Shown piece after piece: positions 16,435 to 26,532 of a stretch of DNA of 64,000 nucleotides; the stretch's first letter is position 1, and each line of letters opens with the position of its first letter. The notes beneath the pieces are model-generated. The model was not told the DNA's origin. It did no database searches and was given only the letters and a program-made list of their open reading frames with translations. Location: contig NZ_CP102268.1 in NCBI RefSeq assembly GCF_025148285.1, positions 3,813,501 to 3,877,500 of the forward strand, in the 5' to 3' direction. A program made the translations under genes and the position numbers. Origin of the DNA: Marvinbryantia formatexigens DSM 14469. Lineage in GTDB: Bacteria > Bacillota > Clostridia > Lachnospirales > Lachnospiraceae.

Positions 16435-18909
16435 ATGCAGAGAACGGAAAAGGAAGCGAAGGAAAAAAACAGAGAAGTATATCTGCGCCCGAAGCAGGCG
16501 GCGAGGAAGCTGAAGGTGGCGCTGGAGATGGGAAACGCGGTTTATCTGTACGGCGTCACGGGCATCGGCAAGACGGCTCTGGTGCGGGATGTACTTGCGC
16601 GCAGACCTTATGAATACTATCCGGCGGCGGAGACAGAGCCGGAGGACATCAGGACAGAGCCGGAGAAAATAAAAACGGAGCTGGCGAAAACCGGGAGACG
16701 ACCGGAGAAAACCGCTGCGGCAGAAGACAGGGCGGAGAAAACTGCAACGAAAGAGGAGTCTGGAACGGAGGAGACGGAAGCGGAGCGCATCGTGGTCATC
16801 GACGGTCTGCACGGCGTCACGCTGCAGACCCGCCAGGAGGAATACGCGGCGCTGATAAAGAAGCTGCTGGGGCAGGAGCGGGTGCGTCTGCTGCTGATCT
16901 CCCGCGCGCCGGTGCCCGGCTGGCTTCTGCCGCTTCATATGGAATACCGGTTTGTCGAGATAGCGGAAAGGGATTTTTATTTCACACAGAAGGAGCAGGA
17001 GGAATATCTGGAGCGGTGCGGCATCTATCTGGAGCCGGATGCGGCAGGTCAGGCGTGGGAGCTCGCAAAAGGGCATCCGGCGGCGCTGCGCCTTCTGGTT
17101 ATGGAAAAGGGGGACATCCGTCTTGCTGTAAAAAATATGTGGCTCTGGCTGGAAAACCATGTATTTGATCAGTGGGAGGCGGAGCTGCAGGAATTTCTGA
17201 TGGAAACCTCCATTGTGGAGAATTATACAAGAGAGCTGGCGGGCATGCTTACCGGCAGAAACAATGTGGACGAGCTGATTTCCCGCGCGGAGGAGCTGGG
17301 AAACTTTATGACAAAGACCGGACAGGACGGCGTGTGGGAATACCGCTGGGGAATGCGGCAGGCTATGCGCCAGCGGATCCGGAAAAAATACAACAGTAAA
17401 GAAATACAGCGTCTTTATTCCAACGCGGGGCTTTATTATGAAATGCACGGGCAGATCCGGGAGGCGCTGGATGCCTATGAAACATGCCGGGATGAGGAGA
17501 GCGTATTGAGGGTGCTCTGCGCCAACGCCCGCAGAAATCCGGCGGCCGGGGCGTATTTTGAGCTGCGGGAATATTATCTTTCCCTGCCGGAGGAAACGGT
17601 GATGAAAAATCCGGCGCTGATTTCCTATATGAGTATGCTGCACTCCATTCTGATGGATGAAGAAAAGAGCGAATACTGGTACCGGATGCTGGAGAAATAC
17701 GCCGGGGAGCATGGCGGCAGCGAAAAGCGGGAAGCAAAGCGCTGGCTCGTTTATCTGGATATCGCCCTGCCGCACCGTGGAAGCGCGGGGCTGATTCCGT
17801 TGCTGAAGAGCGCCGGGAGTATGGCGGCGGGACACCGGACGGCGCTGCCGGAGCTTTCCGTGACCACCAATCTGCCCTCGCTGATGAACGGGGGAAAGGA
17901 TTTCTGCGAATGGAGCAAAAGAGACAAAGAGCTGGCGGCGTCTATCGGAAAGGCGGTGTCCCTGGCGCTGGGAGAATACGGCAAAGGGCTGGTGCCGCTG
18001 GCGCTGGCGGAGAGCGGCCTGGAAAAGGGCGCGGACAGCTTTGAGGTGATGCGGCTGGCGGAAAAGGGCAGGCTGAACGCGGAGGGCAGAGTGGAGCTGT
18101 GCTTTGTGGCTTCGGCGCTGCTGGCGTGGCTGGCGATTCTGAACGGAAACGCGGAATATGCGGAGGAAATCATGGAAACCTTCCGCGGGCGCGCAAAAAG
18201 AGAGGCGCCCCGGATGCTCCCGAACATCGATGCTTTTCTCTGCCGGATATTTCTTTATCAGAAGCGCCCGGCAAAGACAATGGAATGGCTGGATACGGCG
18301 CCGAAGGAGGCGGACACCTTCTGTACGCTGGAGCGGTTCCGCTACCTTACCAAGGCGCGGGTATATCTGCAGGCGGGAAGATACGAGGCGGCGCTGGGAC
18401 TTCTGGAGGAGCTTCTGTATTATGCGGAAAAAATGAAACGGACTTACATAAAAATGGAAGCGTCCCTGCTTCTTGCCGTCACGCTGTACCGGCTGGGGCG
18501 CGAAGAATGGCGGGAAACGCTTCAGAGCTGCATCACCTGTGCGGAAGGCTACCATTTCGTGCGGCTGTTCTCCAGAGAATGCGGGGCGGTTCCGGACCTT
18601 CTGGAAGTGGGCGGCATAGAATGGACGGACGAAGGCTTTCAGAAGCAGGTGCTGGAGGAATGCAGAAAGATGGCAAAGCTTTATCCCGGATACCTCTGCC
18701 AGGGAACGGACAGTGAGGTCCGCCTCTCCGGGCAGGCGGTCAGAATCCTGCGGATGCAGGCGGAGGGTATTTCCATAAAGGAAATCGCGCGCCGTCTGGG
18801 AATCCGGGAGGACACGGTGAAATATCACAACCGGGAAACTTACCGGAAGCTGGGCGTGAGCAGCCGTACCGCCGCTATTCACGAGGCGAGGCTGCGGAAA
18901 CTGATATAA
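16435..18909 (+). CDS. MalT-like LuxR-family transcriptional regulator (STAND ATPase)
   Basis: This regulator of about 824 residues has an N-terminal P-loop ATPase, a long helical repeat (TPR-like) middle and a C-terminal LuxR HTH. Walker A is GVTGIGKT (40-47) and a Walker B-like RIVVIDGLH follows a highly charged low-complexity insertion rich in EP/EK. The HTH reads VRILRMQAEGISIKEIARRL...TVKYHNRETYRKLGV. I chose ATG 16435 because GGAAGG lies 8 bases upstream; the frame is open further up but runs through the terminator hairpin. It lies 21 bp before the giant surface-protein gene and is the obvious candidate to control that locus, perhaps in response to a small molecule bound by the sensor region. 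Confidence 0.88.
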   Translation: MQRTEKEAKEKNREVYLRPKQAARKLKVALEMGNAVYLYGVTGIGKTALVRDVLARRPYEYYPAAETEPEDIRTEPEKIKTELAKTGRRPEKTAAAEDRAEKTATKEESGTEETEAERIVVIDGLHGVTLQTRQEEYAALIKKLLGQERVRLLLISRAPVPGWLLPLHMEYRFVEIAERDFYFTQKEQEEYLERCGIYLEPDAAGQAWELAKGHPAALRLLVMEKGDIRLAVKNMWLWLENHVFDQWEAELQEFLMETSIVENYTRELAGMLTGRNNVDELISRAEELGNFMTKTGQDGVWEYRWGMRQAMRQRIRKKYNSKEIQRLYSNAGLYYEMHGQIREALDAYETCRDEESVLRVLCANARRNPAAGAYFELREYYLSLPEETVMKNPALISYMSMLHSILMDEEKSEYWYRMLEKYAGEHGGSEKREAKRWLVYLDIALPHRGSAGLIPLLKSAGSMAAGHRTALPELSVTTNLPSLMNGGKDFCEWSKRDKELAASIGKAVSLALGEYGKGLVPLALAESGLEKGADSFEVMRLAEKGRLNAEGRVELCFVASALLAWLAILNGNAEYAEEIMETFRGRAKREAPRMLPNIDAFLCRIFLYQKRPAKTMEWLDTAPKEADTFCTLERFRYLTKARVYLQAGRYEAALGLLEELLYYAEKMKRTYIKMEASLLLAVTLYRLGREEWRETLQSCITCAEGYHFVRLFSRECGAVPDLLEVGGIEWTDEGFQKQVLEECRKMAKLYPGYLCQGTDSEVRLSGQAVRILRMQAEGISIKEIARRLGIREDTVKYHNRETYRKLGVSSRTAAIHEARLRKLI

Positions 18910-18930
18910 GGAACGAGGAGTGATACAGAT

Positions 18931-21900
18931 ATGAAAAACAGGAAAAAGGTGCGCAAAGGCGGTCTGCGCCGGGCGGCGGCACTCGCGCTGGCGGCAGTGC
19001 TGGCGGGAAGCTCTGTGGAAATCCCGGCGACTGCGCAGAATGGGAACGCGGGAAGCGGAGCTGTCGGCATGGAAACAGCGGTGATTACAGCATTTTCTGA
19101 CCTTCCGGAGGAAACACGTACACAGACGCTGGAGATTGGCGCGGATAAGGCGGATATCCAGTTCCCGGATACGCTGACCGTCACACTGTCTCTTCCGGCG
19201 GACAACTCCGGAGCGGAAACAGAACCGGAGAGCGGGACGGAAGGCGTATCGGAGACAGAAGCGCAGAGCGGGACGGAAGGCGTATCGGAGACAGAGCCGC
19301 AAAGCGGGACGGAAGGCATATCGGAGACAGAGCCGCAAAGCGGGACAGAAGGCGTATCGGAGACAGAAGCGCAGAGTGAGACGAAAGCCGCTCCGGAGGC
19401 AGAGATGCCGGGCACGGCGGAAAACGGCACGGAAGCGGCGACGCAGGGCGCGGAAGAAAACGGAACAGAAGCGGCGACGCCGGGCGCTGCAGAAGCTGGC
19501 ACGGAAGCGGCGGCGCAGAGCGCGGCGGAGACTTCCGCGCAGCCAGATATCGCGGCGCAGGCGCAGCAGGAAACGGCAGCCGTACTGCAGGCGGAGCCTG
19601 CCAGACCGTCGGGACAGACGGAACAGATCGCAGGTACGGAAGCGGCGGCGCAGAGCATGGCGGAGACTTCCGCACAGCCGGATACCGCAGCGGCAGCAGA
19701 GACAGGGCAGGCGCAGCAGGACACACCGTCAGAGGGCGGCATCCTGTCCTCCCTACTGGACACAGTATTTCCGCCTGTGACGGTCCATGCGGCGGAATCG
19801 CAGAATACGGATGCGCAGATTACCCAAAATGTCATGCTGACGGGGATTACATGGAAGCTTGACGCGGAAAAAAGCGATGCGGCAGAGTTCCGTTCCGATA
19901 AAGAAGCGGCCGGGAATACCTATGTATACGTTCCGGTACTGCCGGAAACCGTAAATACGGAAGCCGCAGGCGGGGGAACGGCACAATACGCGTTGACTGT
20001 CGGGGACGGCGTGCCGCTTCCGGAGATTACCGTCAAAATCGCAGAAGCGGCGAATGCGTATGGAACGGAAATTGAGAGCGGAACGACCGGAAACTGTGTC
20101 TGGGCGGTGTATGACAAGGACGGGGATGGGACGGCGGATACGCTGGTGATCGGCACCGGAACGGGAACGTCAATGAAAAATTATTATTATAATGAAGAAC
20201 CGCCCTGGAGGAAATACCGGACCAGCATCACTGCCCTTGTGGTGGAAGATGGTGTTACCCAGATAGGCGAGTATTCGTTTGCGCGTATGGAAGCTCTGCA
20301 GAAAGCGGACCTGTCGGAAAGCCTCTGGAATATTGGACGCTACGCTTTTTTGGAATGCTCTTCTCTGGAAAGCATAAAAATTCCGGATGATGTTTCTGAC
20401 ATTGAGATAGGGGCTTTTTCAGAGTGTTATAGTTTAAAATCGGTTGTTCTGCCGAAAAGACTGGAGTATATATATAGCGACACTTTTAGAGGTTGTCCTC
20501 TGACGTCTGTTGATTTGCCGGATACGCTGAAAACGATTGGACAATATGCGTTTGGTGGGAGCTGTCTGGACAAGCTGATTCTCCCGGAAAATGTTTCTTC
20601 CATAGGGGAGACGGCATTTGCTGGAGTGAATCCGGAAGTGGTTTATAATCTGTCTGATGTGGTTCTCACCTATGAGATATTTTATATGGATGGAACGCCG
20701 GGGACTGTCTACAGCGTCACCCTGAGGGAAAGCGGCGGGGAGACGGATACGACCCGGAAAGTTCTGCCCTCCCAGGTTGCATCCGGGACGCGGTACGAGG
20801 GCACCGAATACGACGCATCGTTTTATTTCACGGACGGAGGCGCGGAGGCATGGTTCATGGAGAATGAGGACGGCTCCGTCACGGAGGTCGCGGCGGAAAA
20901 TGAGGAAACCGTTTTTGCCGGGGAGCCTGTGTTCTGGCGCGCAAAGCGGATGTCCGGAGACGGCGTGACCGCGGAGGCGCATTATACCGGTGATGCAGAG
21001 AGTTCTTATACGCTGACGGTAAAGGACAGCGAAACAGGGGAGATGCTGAAGGAGGGCGAACACTACATCCAGACAATCGTCAGTGAGGACGGGACCGACG
21101 CGGACGGAAATCCGACCAGCGCCGGGACGCAGCCGGGCAGGGTCACGGTGCGTGTGGAAGGCATCCTGGAGAATGGCTACGGCGGAACACGGGAGGTCAC
21201 ATTTGAGATCGCCGCGGTCGCCAGAGTAGAGCTGGCGGACGGCAGTGTGAAGGAATACACCGACGTCGCGGAGGCATTCGCTTCCGTCGGGGCGAATACA
21301 GCGACCATCACCCTGCTGGCGGACGCAGAGGTCAGCGCGACGCTTACCGTACCGGCTGGCAGCAATATCACCTTAAAGAGTGAAGCGGACGAGAGCGGAA
21401 ATACCTATACTCTCTCCGGAAATGTATTCAACCGGCAGAGCGGACTGATTGATGTTGTCACCGGGGGAACCCTCACGCTGGAGAGCGGCACCGTTGAAAA
21501 CGGAGCGGGCGGAAACAACGCTATTGCGGTAAACGGCGGGCACTTTGTTCTGAACGGCGGAACGGCTGCGGCGTCGGCGAACGGACATTCCGGCGTCTGC
21601 GTGTACAACGGGGGAACGGCGGAAATCATAAAAGGAAATGTCAGCGGGGATATCGGCGTGGCAGCGGCTTCCGAGGGAAGCGCCATCACAATCACGGACG
21701 GAAACATCAGCGGCAGAGCAACCGGCGTGTATGTCAGCGGCTCCGGGGCACTGGTTACAATCAAAGGGGGCAGTTTCAGCGCTTCCAATACAGTGGATAA
21801 GGACGACGCCGACGGCGCGGCGCTCCGTATCCAGACCTCCGGCAGTGCGCTTCTTTCCGGCGGAACCTACAGCGGCGCATACGGCATCTTTATTCAAAGC

Positions 21901-21960
21901 GGCAACTCTGTTACGCTGAAGGACCTTCTGGACGGGGAAGCAAAGTATTATCAGAATTGA
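18931..21960 (+). CDS. Giant secreted repeat protein, N-terminal part (BspA-like LRR and beta-helix), ends at an in-frame TGA
   Basis: These 1009 codons form the first part of what looks like one 1844-codon gene running to 24465. A signal peptide (KNRKKVRKGGLRRAAALALAAVLAG) leads into four 12-residue SGTEGVSETEAQ repeats and an Ala/Glu/Thr-rich stalk. A BspA-type leucine-rich repeat domain follows (about residues 430-576; LVVEDGVTQIGEYSFARM and similar), then a right-handed beta-helix-like part (about 767-1000). The frame stops at TGA 21958-21960 in YYQN-stop-AQVTEGLDG, and continues openly in the same frame. It probably binds host or dietary surfaces; that is inference. GAGGAG precedes ATG 18931. 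Confidence 0.85.
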   Translation: MKNRKKVRKGGLRRAAALALAAVLAGSSVEIPATAQNGNAGSGAVGMETAVITAFSDLPEETRTQTLEIGADKADIQFPDTLTVTLSLPADNSGAETEPESGTEGVSETEAQSGTEGVSETEPQSGTEGISETEPQSGTEGVSETEAQSETKAAPEAEMPGTAENGTEAATQGAEENGTEAATPGAAEAGTEAAAQSAAETSAQPDIAAQAQQETAAVLQAEPARPSGQTEQIAGTEAAAQSMAETSAQPDTAAAAETGQAQQDTPSEGGILSSLLDTVFPPVTVHAAESQNTDAQITQNVMLTGITWKLDAEKSDAAEFRSDKEAAGNTYVYVPVLPETVNTEAAGGGTAQYALTVGDGVPLPEITVKIAEAANAYGTEIESGTTGNCVWAVYDKDGDGTADTLVIGTGTGTSMKNYYYNEEPPWRKYRTSITALVVEDGVTQIGEYSFARMEALQKADLSESLWNIGRYAFLECSSLESIKIPDDVSDIEIGAFSECYSLKSVVLPKRLEYIYSDTFRGCPLTSVDLPDTLKTIGQYAFGGSCLDKLILPENVSSIGETAFAGVNPEVVYNLSDVVLTYEIFYMDGTPGTVYSVTLRESGGETDTTRKVLPSQVASGTRYEGTEYDASFYFTDGGAEAWFMENEDGSVTEVAAENEETVFAGEPVFWRAKRMSGDGVTAEAHYTGDAESSYTLTVKDSETGEMLKEGEHYIQTIVSEDGTDADGNPTSAGTQPGRVTVRVEGILENGYGGTREVTFEIAAVARVELADGSVKEYTDVAEAFASVGANTATITLLADAEVSATLTVPAGSNITLKSEADESGNTYTLSGNVFNRQSGLIDVVTGGTLTLESGTVENGAGGNNAIAVNGGHFVLNGGTAAASANGHSGVCVYNGGTAEIIKGNVSGDIGVAAASEGSAITITDGNISGRATGVYVSGSGALVTIKGGSFSASNTVDKDDADGAALRIQTSGSALLSGGTYSGAYGIFIQSGNSVTLKDLLDGEAKYYQN
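19231..19374 (+). repeat. In-frame 36-bp tandem repeat (4 copies)
   Basis: Four 36-bp units encode SGTEGVSETEAQ-type segments in the stalk of the giant surface protein. They can vary in number without frame loss. Confidence 0.9.
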
Positions 21961-22005
21961 GCGCAGGTTACGGAAGGGCTGGACGGCAGGACGCTGACCG
22001 GACAG

Positions 22006-24465
22006 GTGACGGTCGGCGTGTGTCAGCATGAGACTTATAGAAACGGCTTCTGCACCGTCTGCGGGGAATACGAACCGGCAAACTTAAATGAACAGACCGG
22101 TCAGTACGAGATTGGAAACGGCGGGCAGTTTTTCTGGTTTGCAGAGCTGGTAAACGGGACGGGAGACGAAAATGCTGAAAAAAATCCGGGAGCGGATGCG
22201 CTTCTGACGGCGGATATCGATTTGGAGAGCCGTCCGTGGACGCCAATCGGAGACGATGACTTTCCATATAGCGGAACCTTTGACGGCGGCGGGCATACTA
22301 TAAGAGGACTTTTTATCAACGCTCCCGGTGTATCTGGAATGTTTGGCATAATAGACGGTAATGGTGTGGTACAAAATCTTAATATAACAGAAGGCTGCGT
22401 GACCGGCGTAAGTTATGCGGGCGGTATAGCGACAAATAATTACGGTACGATTATAAACAGCAGCTTTAGCGGCAGCGTGACCGGAGTAGATTGTGTGGGC
22501 GGCATAGCGGGGGTTAATTACGGTACGATTATAGACAGCAGCTTTAGCGGCAGTGTGACCGTGACCAGCAACGGTTACGATGACGGCGTGGGCGGTATTG
22601 CAGGATTTAGTTACTACGGCACTATTGTAAGATGCTCGAACAGCGGAGCGGTGAATGGCGGATGCGCGGGAGGAATTGCAGGAAGAAATAGAGCGAACTC
22701 TGTTATCAAAGATTGTTTTAACATCGGCACAGTAAACAGCAGCAGCTGGGCAGGCGGGATAACGGGATACAATGTGGGCGGCAGCAGTGTCACCGGCTGC
22801 TTTAGTACCGGCGCGGTGAGCGGTACATACGCAGGTGGTATTGCAGGAGATAGCGGTACGATTGCAGACTGCTGTTATCTGGAGGGAACGGCGGAGAACA
22901 GTATCGGCGTCGGCAGCGGCTCCGTTACTAACACCTCCGGCAAGACGGCGGCGGAATTTGCCTCCGGCGAGGTTGCCTGGCTGTTAAACGGCGGCAGTGT
23001 GGCGGAGGACGGCACGGTGACGGAACCGGCGGGCAATGTCTGGAAGCAGGACAATCTGGGGGCAGAGGGCAGTCTGCCCGGCTTTGCCGGTCCGGACGTC
23101 TACCGGAGCGAAAGCTGCGACGGGGTGGTCATCTACACAAACGATGCTTCCCTTGCCGGAAAGAAGGAGCATGTGTTTGATGAAAACTACTACTGCAGCA
23201 GTTGCGGGCAGCAGATGGTCGCGCGGGTATCGGCTGGCGGAGCCGCGATATACTATGCGGACATTCAGAACGCGTGGGCGGCGGCAAAGGAGTGCGGCAG
23301 CGCAAAGATACCGGCAGTCGTTACGCTGGTTGCGGACGCCGTGGTCACGGAAACACTGACCGTGGAGGGTGGAGATTCTATCTTCCTCACCTGCGTGAGC
23401 GGAAAAGAGTGCACCATTTCCAGCAGCACGGAGGGGACGGTAAGTAATATCATTACTGTTTCCGGTGGAAGCTTCGAGCTGGCGGGCGGTGTGGTCAGCA
23501 ACAGCGCGGGAAACGGTATCTCCGTGTCCGGCGGAGCGTTTTCCATGACCGGCGGAGCGGTAAAAGCAACCATTAACGAAACGGTAATTTGCTATGGGAT
23601 TGCAGTATCCGACGGAGAAGCATCCTTAAGCGGCGGAACCGTAAACGGCAGAACGTACGGGCTGTATGTGACGGGCGGAGAGATATCTGTCGGCGGCAGC
23701 AGTGCAATTACCGGAGGAGAACGCCGGGTAAATGGGGTAAATGGAGGCACGGGGATATCCATGTACGGAGGAACCGTTGTGATAAGCGGCGGACAGATTA
23801 CTGGTATTTTCTCGCAAAATTCCGCAGGATACGGTGTATATGTGGAGGATGGAACGCTTGCCGTCAGCGGCGGGAATATCAGAGGAGAAAGTTATGGATT
23901 GCGTGTCACTGACCGTAACTATTCTATTACGCTTTCCGGCGGGATAATAGAGGGAGAAGTCTATCATATTTGGACAGCAAATGGGGTTGTAAGTAATTTT
24001 CTGGCGCAGGGCTGCTATTATTACAATGAAAATGGCGCGCAGCTGACCGGGGATGGGAGATCTTTTAGGAGCGATGGATATGTTACGGTAAAGAATCCGG
24101 GCGCGGAGGTTGTTTCGGTAGATGTGACCTGGGGTTCCCTGGACTTTACCTATACGGACGGCGGCTGGAACCCGGAAACCCACACCTACGGCGACGGCGG
24201 CTGGCGAGCCTCCGACGAGGGCGGGGATAAGATTACGGTCGCAAACACGGGAGAAGCAGAAGTATCCGTTTCTTACCGGTACCGGCAGATAAATACGGCA
24301 TTTTCCGGCAGTTTTGCGGATGCGGCGGGAAACGCGCTGGAGAGCAGCGTATCGCTGGCGTCCGGGGAGGAAACAGAAGCGATTCTGTCGCTGGAAGGAA
24401 AGCCGCGCACCGGGCTGGATGCAGATATCCTTGGCCAGGTGACGGTGACGATCGGAGGTGAGTGA
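22006..24465 (+). CDS. Giant secreted repeat protein, C-terminal part after the in-frame TGA
   Basis: This is the same reading frame as the gene at 18931, continuing from 21961. The first possible start here is GTG 22006, without a ribosome binding site, and no signal peptide follows, so it would not be secreted alone. It contains a short Cys-rich CQHETYRNGFCTVCGEYE motif and GLUG-type repeats (GGIAGVNYGTIIDSSFSGSV and similar, nt 22250-22870). Beta-helix repeats (nt 23270-24040) and a C-terminal module follow. That module (VSVDVTWGSLDFTYT...GWNPETHTY...KITVAN) also makes up the small proteins at 25316 and 25894. It may be the dead 3' half of a broken gene or be made by read-through. Confidence 0.7.
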   Translation: MTVGVCQHETYRNGFCTVCGEYEPANLNEQTGQYEIGNGGQFFWFAELVNGTGDENAEKNPGADALLTADIDLESRPWTPIGDDDFPYSGTFDGGGHTIRGLFINAPGVSGMFGIIDGNGVVQNLNITEGCVTGVSYAGGIATNNYGTIINSSFSGSVTGVDCVGGIAGVNYGTIIDSSFSGSVTVTSNGYDDGVGGIAGFSYYGTIVRCSNSGAVNGGCAGGIAGRNRANSVIKDCFNIGTVNSSSWAGGITGYNVGGSSVTGCFSTGAVSGTYAGGIAGDSGTIADCCYLEGTAENSIGVGSGSVTNTSGKTAAEFASGEVAWLLNGGSVAEDGTVTEPAGNVWKQDNLGAEGSLPGFAGPDVYRSESCDGVVIYTNDASLAGKKEHVFDENYYCSSCGQQMVARVSAGGAAIYYADIQNAWAAAKECGSAKIPAVVTLVADAVVTETLTVEGGDSIFLTCVSGKECTISSSTEGTVSNIITVSGGSFELAGGVVSNSAGNGISVSGGAFSMTGGAVKATINETVICYGIAVSDGEASLSGGTVNGRTYGLYVTGGEISVGGSSAITGGERRVNGVNGGTGISMYGGTVVISGGQITGIFSQNSAGYGVYVEDGTLAVSGGNIRGESYGLRVTDRNYSITLSGGIIEGEVYHIWTANGVVSNFLAQGCYYYNENGAQLTGDGRSFRSDGYVTVKNPGAEVVSVDVTWGSLDFTYTDGGWNPETHTYGDGGWRASDEGGDKITVANTGEAEVSVSYRYRQINTAFSGSFADAAGNALESSVSLASGEETEAILSLEGKPRTGLDADILGQVTVTIGGE

Positions 24466-24467
24466 CG

Positions 24468-25025
24468 GTGGGACAGACAGAGAAGGACGGGAAAAATAAC
24501 AAAGTAAAAATATTGATTGCGGTTCTGCTGCTGGTGACGGCGGTCGCCATCGGTGTGACGGTCTGGGCGCTGTTCTTCCGAAGTACCACTCCGGTGCTCT
24601 CGCCGGACTACGCGCCGGTGGAGGAAGAAGTAAACGCTGAGACGATTGAAGCGGAGACGGAGGAAAAAATGGAAGCTGACGAGGGCGGCGGCGCCGTCTC
24701 CATGAGCTATCAGAAGACCGTCACCATATCGCTTGCAGACCAGACGGCGTCGCTGATGTTCCAGAACCCGTCCAAATCCGTCAACGACATGGTTCTGCAG
24801 CTCATTATCGTGGGCGCGGACGGCACGGAGACGGTCATCGCCCAGTCCGGCACCCTCCATCCGGGAAAGCAGGTGGAGAAGCTGGAGCTAATCGACGGGG
24901 CGGCGACGCTTTCCGCGGGAACCTACAGCGGAAAATTCAATGTTCTCTATTACGATCCGGACACCGGGGAGCGGGCGATTGTAAACGGCAGTATAGAAGG
25001 AATTGAGATTACTGTGACGGAATGA
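24468..25025 (+). CDS. Membrane-tethered beta-domain protein, copy 1
   Basis: This protein of about 185 residues has a short cytoplasmic head, one membrane span (about residues 13-35), an acidic linker and an extracellular all-beta domain. Domain features are TVTISLADQTASLMFQNPSKS, SGTLHPGKQVEKLEL and SGKFNVLYYDPDTGE. The protein at 26533 has the same plan (SNKVWLKVRILDE, SGLLKPGEYVEAVELTSM). GTG 24468 has GGAGG 9 bases upstream; GTG 24462, overlapping the previous stop, is too close to it. No known family comes to mind. Position directly after the giant protein suggests a membrane partner or anchor. Confidence 0.7.
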   Translation: MGQTEKDGKNNKVKILIAVLLLVTAVAIGVTVWALFFRSTTPVLSPDYAPVEEEVNAETIEAETEEKMEADEGGGAVSMSYQKTVTISLADQTASLMFQNPSKSVNDMVLQLIIVGADGTETVIAQSGTLHPGKQVEKLELIDGAATLSAGTYSGKFNVLYYDPDTGERAIVNGSIEGIEITVTE

Positions 25026-25315
25026 TGTAGATGCCGTCGTGAATTATTTCCACACGGCGGAGCAGATTCCATCATGATGGGATTATGTTTCATTCGGCGG
25101 CGGATAGATTTTGAGCCCTGCGGGGCGGACAGCAAAATCAGGTAGTATTTTCCGGAGCGGACAAAAAGACCAGAGCTGTATTTTTGTGCGTCCGGAATTT
25201 ACATACAGGGACAGGGGAAAATCCCCTGTTTCACGGGGTAAAAAATCTTTGCCCCGGCAGGTGGTCAGATATTTTGACCCGATATCACAATATTTCAGCA
25301 AGGAGGATACACACA

Positions 25316-25873
25316 ATGAAAAATTTAAAGAAAATGGCGGTACTTGGCATGGCGGCGGCGCTCGGTATGACGGCGGGCAGCACCGTATTTGCAGAAACAA
25401 TTACAACACAGGGCGGTTCCACACAGCCGCATAATGTTACCGGAAACTATGTGGCTGGCAGCAGCTCTGACACTGTTTACAGCGTGGATGTGCAGTGGGG
25501 TGCAATGGCATTTACCTATACGGCGCCTTCAGAGGGAACGTGGAATCCGGCGGACCATCAGTACGATGGCGGAACAGGGACCGGTTCCTGGACATGTGCG
25601 GATGGAGCCGGGAATATCACCGTGACGAACCACTCCAATCAGAAAATTGCGGCGACTGTCTCCTTTACTGCGGCGACTGGTTTCAGCGGTGTGACGGGCA
25701 GCTTTACCTCAGATACCCTGACGCTGGAGAATGCCGCAGAAAAAGCATTGGCAAATCCGGATGGAGCAGATTCCCTGACAACGACGCTGTCCCTTTCGGG
25801 AGCGCCGGATGCGGAGTTTACAAATGGAGAAAAGGTCGGCGAAGTGAAAGTGACCATCGCGGACGCACAGTAA
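25316..25873 (+). CDS. Small secreted protein with VxWG/FTYT module, copy 1
   Basis: This 185-residue exported protein has a signal peptide cleaved near VFA-ET (residue 26). The mature protein is essentially one module: YSVDVQWG (55-62), FTYT (66-69), WNPADHQY (76-83), ITVTNHSN (101-108) and a C-terminal GEVKVTI strand. The same order of motifs is found at the C-terminus of the giant protein and in the next gene. The fold looks like a beta sandwich. There is no membrane anchor or sorting signal. AGGAGG lies 9 bases before ATG 25316. Function unknown; a pilin-like or matrix subunit is one possibility. Confidence 0.75.
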   Translation: MKNLKKMAVLGMAAALGMTAGSTVFAETITTQGGSTQPHNVTGNYVAGSSSDTVYSVDVQWGAMAFTYTAPSEGTWNPADHQYDGGTGTGSWTCADGAGNITVTNHSNQKIAATVSFTAATGFSGVTGSFTSDTLTLENAAEKALANPDGADSLTTTLSLSGAPDAEFTNGEKVGEVKVTIADAQ

Positions 25874-25893
25874 ACGGAAGCCTGAGGTGGACT

Positions 25894-26430
25894 ATGAGAG
25901 AATGGAAAAAAGCAGGGACGGCGGTTCTGGCGGCTGCGGCGCTGCTGACCGGTTCCCTGCCGTCTGCCGTGTCCGCCGGGAATATTTCAGAAACGGAGGT
26001 TCCCGCGCGGACGCAGATAGGAGTGCAGGCGCAGTACCGGGAAAGCGCCGCGCCGGAAACCGTTTATCTGGTGGATGTGAAGTGGGGAGAAATGCAGTTT
26101 ACCTATACCGCCGCCGGGGTGAGCGTCTGGAATCCCGCTACCCACGCCTATGAGGTGAAGGAAGAAAGCCGGTGGAGCGGAACCGGAAACACCATTACGG
26201 TGGAGAATCACTCCAATGCGGAAGTTACCGCGGTGCTGTCCTTTGAGGCGGCGGAGGGCTACAGCCTCACCGGTACATTTGATAAGGCGGAGCTGAGACT
26301 TCCCACGGCGGAGGGGACGGACCCGGATGCGCCTCCGACGGCTACGACAGCATTTATGCTGGGCGGCACGCTGGAGGCAGAAGCGGACAGCTTCCATACC
26401 GTCGGAAAAATCACAGTGGCGGTGAAGTAA
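25894..26430 (+). CDS. Small secreted protein with VxWG/FTYT module, copy 2
   Basis: This 178-residue exported protein has a signal peptide (AAALLTGSLPSAVSA-GN). It carries the module seen in the preceding gene: VYLVDVKWG (57-65), FTYT (69-72), WNPATHAY (79-86), ITVENHSN (101-108), ending in VGKITVAVK. GAGGTGG precedes ATG 25894, 20 bp after the previous stop, so the two are co-translated. The two small proteins are clearly paralogues but well diverged, which argues for different roles or partners rather than recent duplication. Confidence 0.75.
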   Translation: MREWKKAGTAVLAAAALLTGSLPSAVSAGNISETEVPARTQIGVQAQYRESAAPETVYLVDVKWGEMQFTYTAAGVSVWNPATHAYEVKEESRWSGTGNTITVENHSNAEVTAVLSFEAAEGYSLTGTFDKAELRLPTAEGTDPDAPPTATTAFMLGGTLEAEADSFHTVGKITVAVK

Positions 26431-26532
26431 GAAAGGCGGTGTCCCGCAGCGGCGCAGCGGGAAAACAAAGTACATATGGAGCGCCGCATAGGCGGGATGA
26501 TTACGAAGTATGACAGAACGGGAGGGAAAGGC

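Noticed and set aside
21958-21960. Selenocysteine codon
   Set aside because: The protein is a structural repeat protein, the context is not redox-related, and no bacterial SECIS-like hairpin is evident directly downstream. A nonsense mutation is simpler.
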